Shown here: positions 1 to 8,756 of the stretch, piece by piece
Layout: each line of letters starts with the position of its first letter
Position numbering within the stretch: position 1 is the stretch's first letter
Source of the DNA: BACL27 sp964203235
GTDB taxonomy: Bacteria; Actinomycetota; Acidimicrobiia; Acidimicrobiales; Ilumatobacteraceae
Direction: 5' to 3'
NCBI GenBank assembly: GCA_964203235.1
Contig: CAXNLE010000002.1
Coordinates: forward strand, 682,001-746,000
Length of the DNA: 64,000 nucleotides
Notes under the pieces: generated by a model
What the model was told of the DNA's origin: nothing
The model's database searches: none
Seen by the model: only the letters and a program-made list of their open reading frames with translations
Made by a program: the position numbers and the translations under genes

Positions 1-1003
1 GATCGGCGTAATAAATTTTATAGACAAGTTTCATCGTTTCGAAGGCATCGCGTGACGTGCCGTTTTGAACGGGTTGATTATGAAGAATACTTTGCGTGAA
101 CGCTGCAATCTCAGAATCCCAAGATGGGTCGTCTTTGTATTCAAAAAGTTCTTCTTTCGGGTCACCGTTGTCTCGGTCTGGGTCGGCAGTTACGAGTGTC
201 ATCGTCTCGTTTCCATAACTTTTCGAACCAGTCAAAATTCCTCGCAAAATCACACCGCCGCGTTGCATATTTATGTCAAGACTAAATTGATGTCGCCATT
301 GGGTTGCAGATGAATTAAGCATCGCCACGACGCCATCATTGGTTCTCATTAATGCATACGCATTATCTTCGACGTTGTATCCCCAATGACCGTTTGAAAT
401 AAAACTTTGCACATCAACGAACTCACCAGCCATCAGACGCATTAGATCAACCATGTGAATGCCTTGATCTAGAAGCACTCCGCCGCCGGCAATTTCTCTT
501 TTGGCTCGCCAGTCGGCTTGATTAAAAGTTATTAACTTTGATTTTCCGTAAACACCTCGCATATTGATGATCTTGCCAAAACGACCAGAACGAATAATTT
601 TCAGTGCGTCTTGAACCGAATCGTGATAACGGTGGTTGAACCCATACATCAACCGACAATTTGGATTTTTCTTTTCAGTTTCAATTACACGAGTGATGTC
701 TGAAATATCACGACCCGGCGGCTTCTCACAAAACACATGAAGACCAAGGTTCAAAGCCGCTTGAGTAACTTCGGCAGCAATATCATTCGTTACACAAACA
801 ATCAAAACATCCAATTCTTGTTCTAGAAGTTGCTGGTAAGTACGAAAGTGCTTGACGCCGTTTGGCAATACCCCGTCATCTTTGAATACGCGATCGCAAA
901 CCGCGACGAGTTCAAGATCAGGGTGTCGTTCAACACAATCACCACGGCGCTTACCAACCACGCCATAACCAGCGATACCAACTTTTAAAACTTTTGCACT
1001 CAT
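1..1003 (-). CDS. Gfo/Idh/MocA family oxidoreductase, C-terminus cut by window edge
   Basis: Reading the minus strand from an ATG at 1003 gives an open frame of 334 codons that runs off the left edge without a stop. The N-terminus has a Rossmann dinucleotide motif (VGIAGYGVVGKRR), followed by the FCEKPPG signature typical of Gfo/Idh/MocA dehydrogenases and a GGGVLLDQGIHMVDLMR stretch whose His is the usual active-site residue. These cytosolic NAD(P)-dependent enzymes oxidise or reduce sugars and polyols; the substrate cannot be told from sequence. An aldolase gene lies 58 bp upstream in the same direction, so the two may form a sugar-acid or sugar-modification operon that continues outside the window. 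Confidence 0.85.
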   Translation of the reverse strand, partial: MSAKVLKVGIAGYGVVGKRRGDCVERHPDLELVAVCDRVFKDDGVLPNGVKHFRTYQQLLEQELDVLIVCVTNDIAAEVTQAALNLGLHVFCEKPPGRDISDITRVIETEKKNPNCRLMYGFNHRYHDSVQDALKIIRSGRFGKIINMRGVYGKSKLITFNQADWRAKREIAGGGVLLDQGIHMVDLMRLMAGEFVDVQSFISNGHWGYNVEDNAYALMRTNDGVVAMLNSSATQWRHQFSLDINMQRGGVILRGILTGSKSYGNETMTLVTADPDRDNGDPKEELFEYKDDPSWDSEIAAFTQSILHNQPVQNGTSRDAFETMKLVYKIYYAD

Positions 1004-1061
1004 AGCGTGAAGTTTAAATACCTAGTCACTGTACAAATTTTGATCACCGTTCAAACTTCAA

Positions 1062-1820
1062 TCACTGAGGCGCAGTCGCACCCAAGTTTAAAAATACTGT
1101 ATCGACGCCGTAGGCAATGAACGTATAGCCTTCGCGAATTCGTTGCTCAAGCATTTTTGTATCTGGCTGAACAACATGCATTCCACATGGCATCTTATGT
1201 TTCGCACAAACTGCAAGAATTCTCGAAAGTGTCTCAAGATATTTTTTATTTTCAAAGTCGCCAGTAATGCCGAGCGATGCCGACAAGTCATATGGACCGA
1301 CCATGATCGCATCCAAACCATTCACAGCGACAATTGATTCAAGGTTGTTAACGGCATCAACATGTTCAATTTGGGCGATGACAAGAGCCTCTTGTGATTC
1401 TTCTAGATACGTATCAAAAAACTTTCCGAAAACATTTGCTCGTTGAAAGCCCACTCCGCGTCGGCCACGAGGCGGCCAGTGGCATTCACTGATAATTGAT
1501 TCGAGTTGTGAGGCCGAAGAAATCATCGGAATCACCACGCCTGCAGCGCCTTGGTCAAGGGCTTGTCGACAATTAATCGGTAACGGGCTAGCCACACGCG
1601 CCAACGGAAGTGTGTCACCAAGTTCAAGTGCACGAAAAATATCTGGCAGCTGGCTAACCGAAACGGGCCCATGCTCCATGTCGATTGCAACCCATTGATA
1701 GCCGGCGCGACCCATAATCTCTGCAATATTCGAATCAGGAATTTGCATCCAACTTCCGACGACTGCCGAACCTGAACCCAATGATTTGCGAATTGTTCGC
1801 ACTCGTTCAAGTCTGTTCAT
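1062..1820 (-). CDS. HpcH/HpaI family class II aldolase
   Basis: A 252-residue protein of normal family length. It carries the hallmarks of the metal-dependent pyruvate aldolases such as 4-hydroxy-2-oxoheptanedioate and 2-dehydro-3-deoxyglucarate aldolase: IDMEHGP with the catalytic His near residue 50, Arg near 75, metal ligand Glu near 152 in AQIEHVDA, and Asp near 178 in VGPYDLSASLG. The reaction is reversible aldol cleavage or condensation of a 3-deoxy-2-keto acid, giving or using pyruvate. The exact substrate is unknown. It precedes a Gfo/Idh/MocA oxidoreductase on the same strand, suggesting a joint role in sugar-acid metabolism. Confidence 0.85.
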   Translation of the reverse strand: MNRLERVRTIRKSLGSGSAVVGSWMQIPDSNIAEIMGRAGYQWVAIDMEHGPVSVSQLPDIFRALELGDTLPLARVASPLPINCRQALDQGAAGVVIPMISSASQLESIISECHWPPRGRRGVGFQRANVFGKFFDTYLEESQEALVIAQIEHVDAVNNLESIVAVNGLDAIMVGPYDLSASLGITGDFENKKYLETLSRILAVCAKHKMPCGMHVVQPDTKMLEQRIREGYTFIAYGVDTVFLNLGATAPQ

Positions 1821-1843
1821 GGATACCTCAACTTACTGAGAAT

Positions 1844-1920
<77 letters not shown>

Positions 1921-1949
1921 TCGTGCCAGTCAGGCTACCATCGGCATGC

Positions 1950-1955
1950 CATAAT
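1950..1955 (+). promoter_or_regulatory. Possible -10 element (CATAAT) for a leaderless transcript
   Basis: CATAAT lies 10 nt before the ATG of the coiled-coil protein gene. No Shine-Dalgarno sequence is visible, which would fit leaderless transcription, common in Actinobacteria. There is no convincing -35 element. Confidence 0.3.
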
Positions 1956-1965
1956 CACAGGTGCG

Positions 1966-2349
1966 ATGGCACTCTTCAACCGAACTCCAAAAGCCTCACA
2001 GTCTGACTTAGAAACCCTAAAGACAGAACTTGTCGAACTGCGCGAAGAATTAACTAAGCGAACGAATGCTTTATCGCTCGTAACAGCAATGACAAACGGT
2101 TTGGACCAAAAAATTTCTATCATCAGTCAACGAGTTACCACGATGACCACCGAACTTTCACATCAGATTCACGAACTTGGTTCAGAAATTGAGACTTTGA
2201 CTAAGACTTCACAAGACAATGCTTCGCGAGAAGCATTAGAGCAACTTCGTATTAATCAAATAAGAATCGCCAACGAGCAAGCACGATACGAAATTGCCTT
2301 CAGGCAAGACCTTGCCGAACTAGTTGAACAAATTCGTCGAGCTCAATAA
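1966..2349 (+). CDS. Small coiled-coil protein of unknown function
   Basis: A 127-residue protein, almost wholly predicted to be helical and coiled coil, rich in Glu, Gln, Leu and Thr, with heptad-like spacing from about residue 12 to the end. No signal peptide, membrane segment or catalytic motif is visible. It begins 45 bp from the divergently read tRNA-fMet, with an ATG and no clear ribosome binding site. I do not recognise a family. The composition suggests a structural or scaffold role. Coding status rests on an intact frame and a codon style like its neighbours. Confidence 0.7.
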   Translation: MALFNRTPKASQSDLETLKTELVELREELTKRTNALSLVTAMTNGLDQKISIISQRVTTMTTELSHQIHELGSEIETLTKTSQDNASREALEQLRINQIRIANEQARYEIAFRQDLAELVEQIRRAQ

Positions 2350-2375
2350 TTCTAAAACTTGCTCTTAGAAAACTC

Positions 2376-5342
2376 TCAGCCGCCAATTAGTGAAATTGCT
2401 TGACTAATTAAACTTCTAGCTTCGGCAAGTTTCTGCTGATATAAAGAGAAATCTGGCGGAGTATTACCAAGTGCTGCGTCGGCTTCTGCGAATAACTCTT
2501 CTGCTTTTGCGAGCAATGCGTTCGGAGTATCCAATGCTGTATTGCCACCAGTGCTTGACGGCAAAGTTGTATCAGTCGTTGCAGTGCTGTCAGTTGTTGC
2601 ACTATCTGTTGCTGTGTCTTCGACTGGCGTAGCAGTACCGTCGTTAATTCGGTCGCCAAGATTATCTTTGAAGCCCGGAAACAATTTAGCAATTGCCGAA
2701 GTTAGATCGTCAGCGAGAACCACTTTGTTGTTGTATGACGCAAGAAATTTTCTAACAAATATTTGCTTTGCCGATGGGTCATCAGGTCGCACGAATAATG
2801 GCCGAACATAGACCAAACCTTTTCCGATGTTGACTATTTGCAAGTCACCATAAATTACTCGAGAGCCTCTTTGATCGAGCAAAGTGATCTGTTGAGAAAC
2901 CGCAGGGTCACTGCCAATTTCTGCGGCAACTGTTGCTGGTCCTTCTGGAAGCGGATCATTTATTTTGAACACTGTCAACTGACCATAAGTTGCTGGGTCG
3001 CTTGAAACTGTCATGAACGCACGCAATTCTTTTCTTGCGTTATCTGCCGAGAACGGCACAAACGGACGCAACATTGAAAACACACCGGTTTTTTGAGCGC
3101 TATTTGGCTCATGAAACATCGTGTAATACGGTTCGAACCGCGCCACACTTGCGTCACGCACGTCACCAGTATTCAGTGAATTTAAGTCATCTACGAGTCC
3201 GCCAGATACTGCGCCACTGACTCCCTCTGGTTCAATTGCAGGTGCTTGAGCAACACTCCATGCAGCGTTGCGATTAAAAAACATTGTTGCGTCATCAAAC
3301 TGATATCGACCGTAAGTATTTGTTTGCACTCTAAATAAATCCTCTGGATATCTAAAGTGTTCGACAAGTTGCTTCGGTGCGAGTGCCACTGAAGTGAACA
3401 ACTTTGGATAAATGGATTGCCAAGTTGAGATAATTGGATCTTTTGGATCTACGACATAAAACTTCATCGAACCGTCATAGGCATCAACGACAACTTTCAC
3501 ACTGTTGCGGACGTAATTAAAGTTTGTGTTTAGTCCACTACCACTACTCAATTGATCGATATTCGCTCGTTGCGCATACGGATAACGATCGGTTGTCGTA
3601 AATGCATCCAACACCCACATAACTTTTCCGTCGACAACGACCGGATACGGGTCAGAGTCCATTTTTAAGAACGGTGCAATTTTTTCTGCACGCTCACGGA
3701 CGTTTCGAAAAAACATAATCTGCGACTGAGATGTGATCAAACCTGATCCCACGAGGTTGTACTCGCCAAGATGAACGGCGAATGCTGCTCGGCGAACGAA
3801 CGACGAAAGTTGCACACCACCTGTTCCAGAAAATGCACTTGTTTTGCCATCAGCACATGACTGTTCTACTTCGCGACTATTTACCAATGCGTACGAATTA
3901 AGGCCTTCGCCAAAATACAACTCAGGACGTTTTACATCAAGGTTTGTATAAATCGGTCGGCCGTCAACCGTGACTTTGCTTGCCGGTGCAACAACCAGGC
4001 CGCAACCATGTGTATAAAGAAGATGACGTGAAACCCACGTGCGGTTTGGAATGCCGTCAGTATTTAACTCTCGGGCACCAACAAGCACTTGTTGAACTCG
4101 TCCGTCAATCGCATACCGGTCAACATCTAGATCACGAATCGCATAATACGAAGTTTGCCCTTCATCCAAAACAAACCGATCACGCATTTGCAGCGGGTCG
4201 AGTTGCCGAACATCGCGCAACGGTTCAGCATCTGCAGAAACATCTGCTGCTGTGATCAAGTCATATTTGACATCAACTTGTTTGACATCGCTCAAGCCCA
4301 TTGCATTCTTTGTTGCGATCAGGTTGCGTTCGATATATGGAAGTTCTTTTGTACTGACGTTGGGCTGCACAGAAAAACGCTGTACAAGCGAAGGGTAAAT
4401 TGCGCCAGCGACAATTGCGACAACTACCCAAAGCATCGTTGCCAGAACGGGTAAACGCCAGCCTTTTTGCAAAACATTCCATAAAAATAAAGCCGCTACC
4501 GCGAGCGAAACAAGAATCATCAAATTTGTTGCCGGTAGTTGCGCAGTTACATCTGTATAAGTTGCGCCCTGCACCACGCCACGAGTTGATCGTGTTAGTT
4601 CGAAGCGACCGAGCCAATATGACGCCGCTCGTGACAATGCGATTAGAGCGAACAATACCGAGAGGTGGGCTTTTGCTTGCGGAGTAACCCGACGACCTTG
4701 CATTTGCAACTGAATCGAACCATTTAGATAGTGGATCATCGTTGTGACGAGCGTGATTAGTACGAGAGCCGCCAACGACCAACTAACTAAAAATTCAAAA
4801 AATGGTAGACGGAAAATGTAGAAGCTTAAATCGCGCGAAAATAGTGGGTCTTGTATGCCAAACGGTTGAGCATGACGAAACAATTGCCAATCTTGCCACT
4901 GTGCCGCGGCTGGCAGTCCAACCAGAAGTCCGAGCACAACTGAAACCACAATGCGAACAAGCCATTGGCGCTTTGCGACTAACTGCCGATAACCATCTAG
5001 CGCTCGTTGCTCGGCAGACACCGGCACATTTTCTGGCGCAAGTCGGTCGGCCAGCCACAGATTAATCAACATGACAATTGAGAAAACCGCCACAAATATT
5101 GCGGCCAGAGAAATCTTCGTGGTGATTACTCCCCAGAAAATATCTGTGCGACCCAAAACATCGTGCCACAACAAGTCAACATAGAAACCAGAAATACTTC
5201 GAGCCGAAATTCCACCGACTACAAAAATTGCGAATACAACACTCCAAATTGCTCGGCCTTTTTTAAACGCGTTGAATCCAAAGCCACCTGTCGAATTACG
5301 ACGAGGAAACGGAGATCTTGGTAAGTCGGAGGGGTTTCTCAC
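2376..5342 (-). CDS. UPF0182 family large membrane protein
   Basis: A 988-residue protein matching the length and layout of UPF0182, widespread in Actinobacteria (for example mycobacterial Rv3193c). Roughly seven hydrophobic segments occupy residues 30-330. They are followed by a large, probably extracytoplasmic domain with blocks such as ELPYIERN, TNLDVKRPELYFGE, PYPVVVDGK and YPEDLFRVQ. The tail is a Thr/Ser/Asp-rich linker (about 885-925) and a short helical Ala/Leu-rich end. Its function is unknown. The start is a GTG 10 bp after the DivIVA-fusion gene. The YlbL-like protease lies two genes upstream, in the same neighbourhood as in mycobacteria, which suggests an envelope role. Confidence 0.93.
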   Translation of the reverse strand: MRNPSDLPRSPFPRRNSTGGFGFNAFKKGRAIWSVVFAIFVVGGISARSISGFYVDLLWHDVLGRTDIFWGVITTKISLAAIFVAVFSIVMLINLWLADRLAPENVPVSAEQRALDGYRQLVAKRQWLVRIVVSVVLGLLVGLPAAAQWQDWQLFRHAQPFGIQDPLFSRDLSFYIFRLPFFEFLVSWSLAALVLITLVTTMIHYLNGSIQLQMQGRRVTPQAKAHLSVLFALIALSRAASYWLGRFELTRSTRGVVQGATYTDVTAQLPATNLMILVSLAVAALFLWNVLQKGWRLPVLATMLWVVVAIVAGAIYPSLVQRFSVQPNVSTKELPYIERNLIATKNAMGLSDVKQVDVKYDLITAADVSADAEPLRDVRQLDPLQMRDRFVLDEGQTSYYAIRDLDVDRYAIDGRVQQVLVGARELNTDGIPNRTWVSRHLLYTHGCGLVVAPASKVTVDGRPIYTNLDVKRPELYFGEGLNSYALVNSREVEQSCADGKTSAFSGTGGVQLSSFVRRAAFAVHLGEYNLVGSGLITSQSQIMFFRNVRERAEKIAPFLKMDSDPYPVVVDGKVMWVLDAFTTTDRYPYAQRANIDQLSSGSGLNTNFNYVRNSVKVVVDAYDGSMKFYVVDPKDPIISTWQSIYPKLFTSVALAPKQLVEHFRYPEDLFRVQTNTYGRYQFDDATMFFNRNAAWSVAQAPAIEPEGVSGAVSGGLVDDLNSLNTGDVRDASVARFEPYYTMFHEPNSAQKTGVFSMLRPFVPFSADNARKELRAFMTVSSDPATYGQLTVFKINDPLPEGPATVAAEIGSDPAVSQQITLLDQRGSRVIYGDLQIVNIGKGLVYVRPLFVRPDDPSAKQIFVRKFLASYNNKVVLADDLTSAIAKLFPGFKDNLGDRINDGTATPVEDTATDSATTDSTATTDTTLPSSTGGNTALDTPNALLAKAEELFAEADAALGNTPPDFSLYQQKLAEARSLISQAISLIGG

Positions 5343-5352
5343 AAAAAAAAGA

Positions 5353-7488
5353 CTACCGCTGCGATGGAACTACAAGACAACGACATCCTGAGTGAACAAC
5401 AGGATGTTCGTGCCCCGTAGGAAAGTTTTCTCCAAGTGCGATTGTGCCGGCGAGCGAATTATCTTCAGCATCTGAACATGCAGGACCATTCGGATCAACC
5501 ATCCAGCAGACTTTTGTTCCCGAATCAAGAACTAGATAAGCGCCTCGACTGTAGGCGAGACGAGCAATGTCGCTGACAAGTTTATCTATCTGCTGCATTT
5601 TCCATTCGCGGTACACAGTGCGAATCAAACTTGTCATCTCACTAGTGTCGCCGGCACTTTTCTCGACGCATTTCTGAATTCGCGTTCGCAATGGAAGCAC
5701 AATTGCATCGGCAAGTTTTTTAGACATAACTTGCATCACGGTCGTGTTACTGATCTTTTTTCGAAGATCGGCTTTGAGACTTTTTGAAAGTGATTGCGCA
5801 CCAGACATTGCTGCTTCAATCAAATCTTTGCTGGTGGCTTCAACAAATGATTGAACTTGACTATCAAAACTTGGCAGAACTGTCTCTAATGCAACTTGAG
5901 CTTTTTTGTTTTGCAGATAGTTAAGTACTGAGTTCTCTTCGTCTGCGAGAACACGCTTAAGTTTTTTAGACAGTGCTTCGACTATTGGGGCTAGTGCTTC
6001 ATCACGCTTGGTAAAAATTTGCGGATCTGGCTTCACCGAAACTGGTGCTTGGATATTTGTACTAGCTGTACTTGTTGTCGTAGTCGACTCGTCAGACTTA
6101 ACGACTTTTTTCTGAACAGGCTCAGCTTGTTTAATTGAACTTGCTACAGAACTCGCACCAGCCTCGCGTAATTTCGCAAAGAGATCGTCCACATTTGACT
6201 TTTTTGGCGCAAGTACTGCAGGCTTTTGCTCCGACGTCGTATTTGTGTCGAGCGCTAAGGCAGCTGGGTTTATTTCTGGCTCTACTTCTGGGTTTACTTC
6301 TGGCTCTACTTCTGGTACTTCAGATACTTGAGATGGCGGTACATCAGTCGATGGATGCAAGCGACGTGAAGTCCTGCCGAATAACTGAATGACATTCGCT
6401 CTGTGGCCCTCTTCTGGTTCTGGCTTTATTTCTCGTTTTGTCTCTGGCGGTGCCTCTGCCTTTACTTCTAGTTTTACTTCAAGTTCTATCTCTTGCTGGA
6501 CTTCTAATTTGATTTCAGGCTCTACTTCCGGCATTACCTCTGGCTTTACTTCCGGTTGCGTTATTACTAGTTCTTGCAACAAACCAGATTCGAATTGCGA
6601 TTCGCCTTGTGATTCAGTTGTTAATGTCAGAAAAGGTTCTTCAGTAGTAAAAGTTAACTCTTTGTCATTTGTAGCGAACGAAATTTGTTCAACCTGATGC
6701 GCTGATACAAAGCCAGATGACTTGGCAACTTCTGGGCGTAAATTATCTAAAGTGTCATCTTCAAATTTTTCTCGATCAAAAAGAACTACGTTGTGTAATG
6801 ATTGGTCAACTAATCCCTCAGGGATTGCTTGCTTTAGATCTCCGGCCGCTTCATCAAATTCAGTCAAGTCACCCATCACATCATTGGCTGCTAGACGTGC
6901 GCGTTCAAATGCTGACATCAACCGATCACGATCGCGAACTAATTGTTCAATTTGCTGTTTCGCAAGTTCGCGACGCCGAGCGAGCGCAGTCAACATTCTC
7001 TCTTTGTATGCGCGAGCTTCGTTGATCATTTCACGACCTTGCTGTTTAGCAAGTTCAATTTCAGATTCACTGTCATCTAGAGCATCGCTTCGCCGACGTT
7101 CATTTTCAATTTCAGCTTCTTCACGCAACCTTGCAACTTCAGAAGTTGCTTCACGCACCAATCTCTCAGCGGTTTCAGCACCACGCATTCGCATCTGTTG
7201 TGCGGCTTCTCGAGCAACAGATAAAACACGGGCCGTCTCTTCGCCGAGCAGCATCGTTACCGTTGCTTCATCTAGAACACCGGGATCAGACAAGCCACGA
7301 GTTTGCATCGCGCGCATTTCGCTTTCTAAAAATCTTTCTCGCTCTTGAAGTCTGGCCAACTCGGCCGAGACCATCCTCAAGAAGTCACGAACTTCACCTT
7401 GGTCATATCCGCGCCTCGCAATATTAAATTGTGCTGACCCAACCGCACCAGGGGATGAAGGGTCAGGGCGCGAGAATGTAATCGCCAT
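5353..7488 (-). CDS. DivIVA-domain coiled-coil protein with phage Mu F-like C-terminus
   Basis: A protein of about 711 residues. Residues 5-60 resemble the DivIVA/Wag31 N-terminal domain that binds curved membrane (FNIARRGYDQGEVRDFLRMV). A long charged coiled coil follows to about 205, then Pro-Glu-Val repeats at about 310-360 and 390-410, a Ser/Thr linker, and a helical domain from about 490. The last 60 residues contain Cys, Asp and His spaced as CWMVDPNGPACSD ... FPTGHEHP ... HSGCRC, like the end of phage Mu F-type minor head proteins. An ATG at 7488 is preferred over an in-frame TTG at 7497. It lies between the YlbL-like and UPF0182 genes and is probably cotranscribed. A role in polar or septal envelope organisation is inferred. 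Confidence 0.82.
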   Translation of the reverse strand: MAITFSRPDPSSPGAVGSAQFNIARRGYDQGEVRDFLRMVSAELARLQERERFLESEMRAMQTRGLSDPGVLDEATVTMLLGEETARVLSVAREAAQQMRMRGAETAERLVREATSEVARLREEAEIENERRRSDALDDSESEIELAKQQGREMINEARAYKERMLTALARRRELAKQQIEQLVRDRDRLMSAFERARLAANDVMGDLTEFDEAAGDLKQAIPEGLVDQSLHNVVLFDREKFEDDTLDNLRPEVAKSSGFVSAHQVEQISFATNDKELTFTTEEPFLTLTTESQGESQFESGLLQELVITQPEVKPEVMPEVEPEIKLEVQQEIELEVKLEVKAEAPPETKREIKPEPEEGHRANVIQLFGRTSRRLHPSTDVPPSQVSEVPEVEPEVNPEVEPEINPAALALDTNTTSEQKPAVLAPKKSNVDDLFAKLREAGASSVASSIKQAEPVQKKVVKSDESTTTTSTASTNIQAPVSVKPDPQIFTKRDEALAPIVEALSKKLKRVLADEENSVLNYLQNKKAQVALETVLPSFDSQVQSFVEATSKDLIEAAMSGAQSLSKSLKADLRKKISNTTVMQVMSKKLADAIVLPLRTRIQKCVEKSAGDTSEMTSLIRTVYREWKMQQIDKLVSDIARLAYSRGAYLVLDSGTKVCWMVDPNGPACSDAEDNSLAGTIALGENFPTGHEHPVVHSGCRCLVVPSQR
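6264..6311 (-). repeat. Imperfect 24-bp tandem repeat encoding Pro-Glu-Val units
   Basis: Two 24-bp units, each made of two 12-bp subunits (CTGGGTTTATTT / CTGGCTCTACTT on the plus strand), differ at one base. They lie in frame in the DivIVA-fusion gene and encode an alternating Glu-Val/Ile-Asn/Glu-Pro linker. A more degenerate block of the same kind lies at about 6416-6556. Confidence 0.75.
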
Positions 7489-7510
7489 AGTTATCAAGGT
7501 TAAACCTTGA

Positions 7511-8686
7511 CTAGAGCTCTATTGCGTCATTAGAAATGTCACTGCCCCCCATCTCTTTGAGAATTGCGAGTGCTTCACCAAGATTTGCAACTGGAGCAAT
7601 CCGCAATTTTGATCCTGCAATCCGCTTGGCCACCTCAATTTCTTCTGCTGTTTGCGAACTCGGCACGAAAAATACCTTGGCACCAGAAGCTTTAACGGCA
7701 ACTGTTTTCTGACGCAACGCACCAATCGCGCCAACTGTTTCGTCGCCGTCAATCGTGCCGGTTGCGGCTACCTTAACTCCACCTGTTAAATCACCAGGAG
7801 TTAATTCGTCTAATAAAGCCAACGTGAAGGCAAGACCGGCAGATGGCCCACCAATCAGGTCGGTGTCGATTTCAACTTCAAATGGCAAATTAACAATTCG
7901 CGTGTCAGCAGGCCATATGCCGATAATCGTGCGATTTGGATCATCTGGACTAACAATCAACTCAATATCTTTGGTAATTGAGTCGGTAGTTCTGTGAGGT
8001 GTGATTTCCAATTTAACGACATCACCTGGTGAATAATTTTTCATCAGCGGAAGTAAGTCAGCCAATGTTGGAATCTCAATGCCATCAAAAGATGTGATCG
8101 TGTCGCCTACTCCAAGTTGCAAACACGCGCTAAGTGGACGCGGTTCGGCCTCGCAAACAAATCGGTCAATAATTAATTCTCCATAATTTATAGACACTTC
8201 ATAGCCCAAACGATTCATGGCGACATATTCTGCAATTTGTTTTGCAGTTGTCATTGACTGATATCCGAGGTTTTTTTGTTGATCAGGTGTTGAATCGCCA
8301 AATTTCTGTACGCGATTCAATACATCTACATCTGGGTCTAATGTGCCGAGCAAAGCATCAAGCGCAGAGAGTTTTGATCCAAATGCAGTGACAAATAAAA
8401 CTGGCGAAGTTGGCTTGTACCTATCTGCAAGCGCAAGAGCATCTTTGTCAAACGAAAATCTAGAGTTAACTTGCTCGGCTGAACCAGGTGCAACTTCCCA
8501 ATAGTTAACGCGAACCAATGAAGAAATAATTATCGCACTCGTAACTAGCCAGACAATTGTGAACATTGGTATTGCCCACCACATGTTTGACTGACGCGGC
8601 GCAATAACTACTTGATTTTTGTCTTGATGCTCTTGAGTTGCCTCCAGCGATACGCTAGAAGTAGTCGTGGTTGTGTCGATACTCAT
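7511..8686 (-). CDS. YlbL-like PDZ and Lon-type S16 serine protease, membrane anchored
   Basis: A protein of about 391 residues with one N-terminal membrane segment (MWWAIPMFTIVWLVTSAII), a PDZ-like middle (LQLGVGDTITSFDGIEIPTL) and a C-terminal Lon-type proteolytic domain. The Ser-Lys dyad is visible: Ser in GGPSAGL and, 45 residues on, Lys in GALRQK. Relatives are B. subtilis YlbL and mycobacterial Rv3194c, which also neighbours a UPF0182 gene. The ATG at 8686 follows GGTGAG and leaves room for a divergent small gene. An in-frame GTG at 8764 would add 26 Ser/Thr-rich residues. It is likely first in an operon with the DivIVA-fusion and UPF0182 genes. The substrate is unknown. Confidence 0.88.
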   Translation of the reverse strand: MSIDTTTTTSSVSLEATQEHQDKNQVVIAPRQSNMWWAIPMFTIVWLVTSAIIISSLVRVNYWEVAPGSAEQVNSRFSFDKDALALADRYKPTSPVLFVTAFGSKLSALDALLGTLDPDVDVLNRVQKFGDSTPDQQKNLGYQSMTTAKQIAEYVAMNRLGYEVSINYGELIIDRFVCEAEPRPLSACLQLGVGDTITSFDGIEIPTLADLLPLMKNYSPGDVVKLEITPHRTTDSITKDIELIVSPDDPNRTIIGIWPADTRIVNLPFEVEIDTDLIGGPSAGLAFTLALLDELTPGDLTGGVKVAATGTIDGDETVGAIGALRQKTVAVKASGAKVFFVPSSQTAEEIEVAKRIAGSKLRIAPVANLGEALAILKEMGGSDISNDAIEL

Positions 8687-8756
8687 ATCACTCACCGTCC
8701 TTGATGTTACGGTCATGTCTCTTGAGGTCATCGTGCTGAGCCTGATTATGTTGTGG

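Noticed and set aside
4273..4782. 169-codon frame overlapping the UPF0182 gene on the same strand
   Set aside because: Out-of-frame shadow of a conserved membrane protein gene; no start signal or recognisable domain.
5353..5560. Prophage remnant suggested by a Mu F-like motif
   Set aside because: The motif lies in frame at the end of an intact DivIVA-type gene, and no other phage genes are nearby.
6722..7348. 208-codon open frame antisense to the DivIVA-fusion gene
   Set aside because: Low-complexity Ser/Arg/Ala-rich translation caused by the repetitive Glu/Ala coiled-coil codons on the other strand; no motifs.
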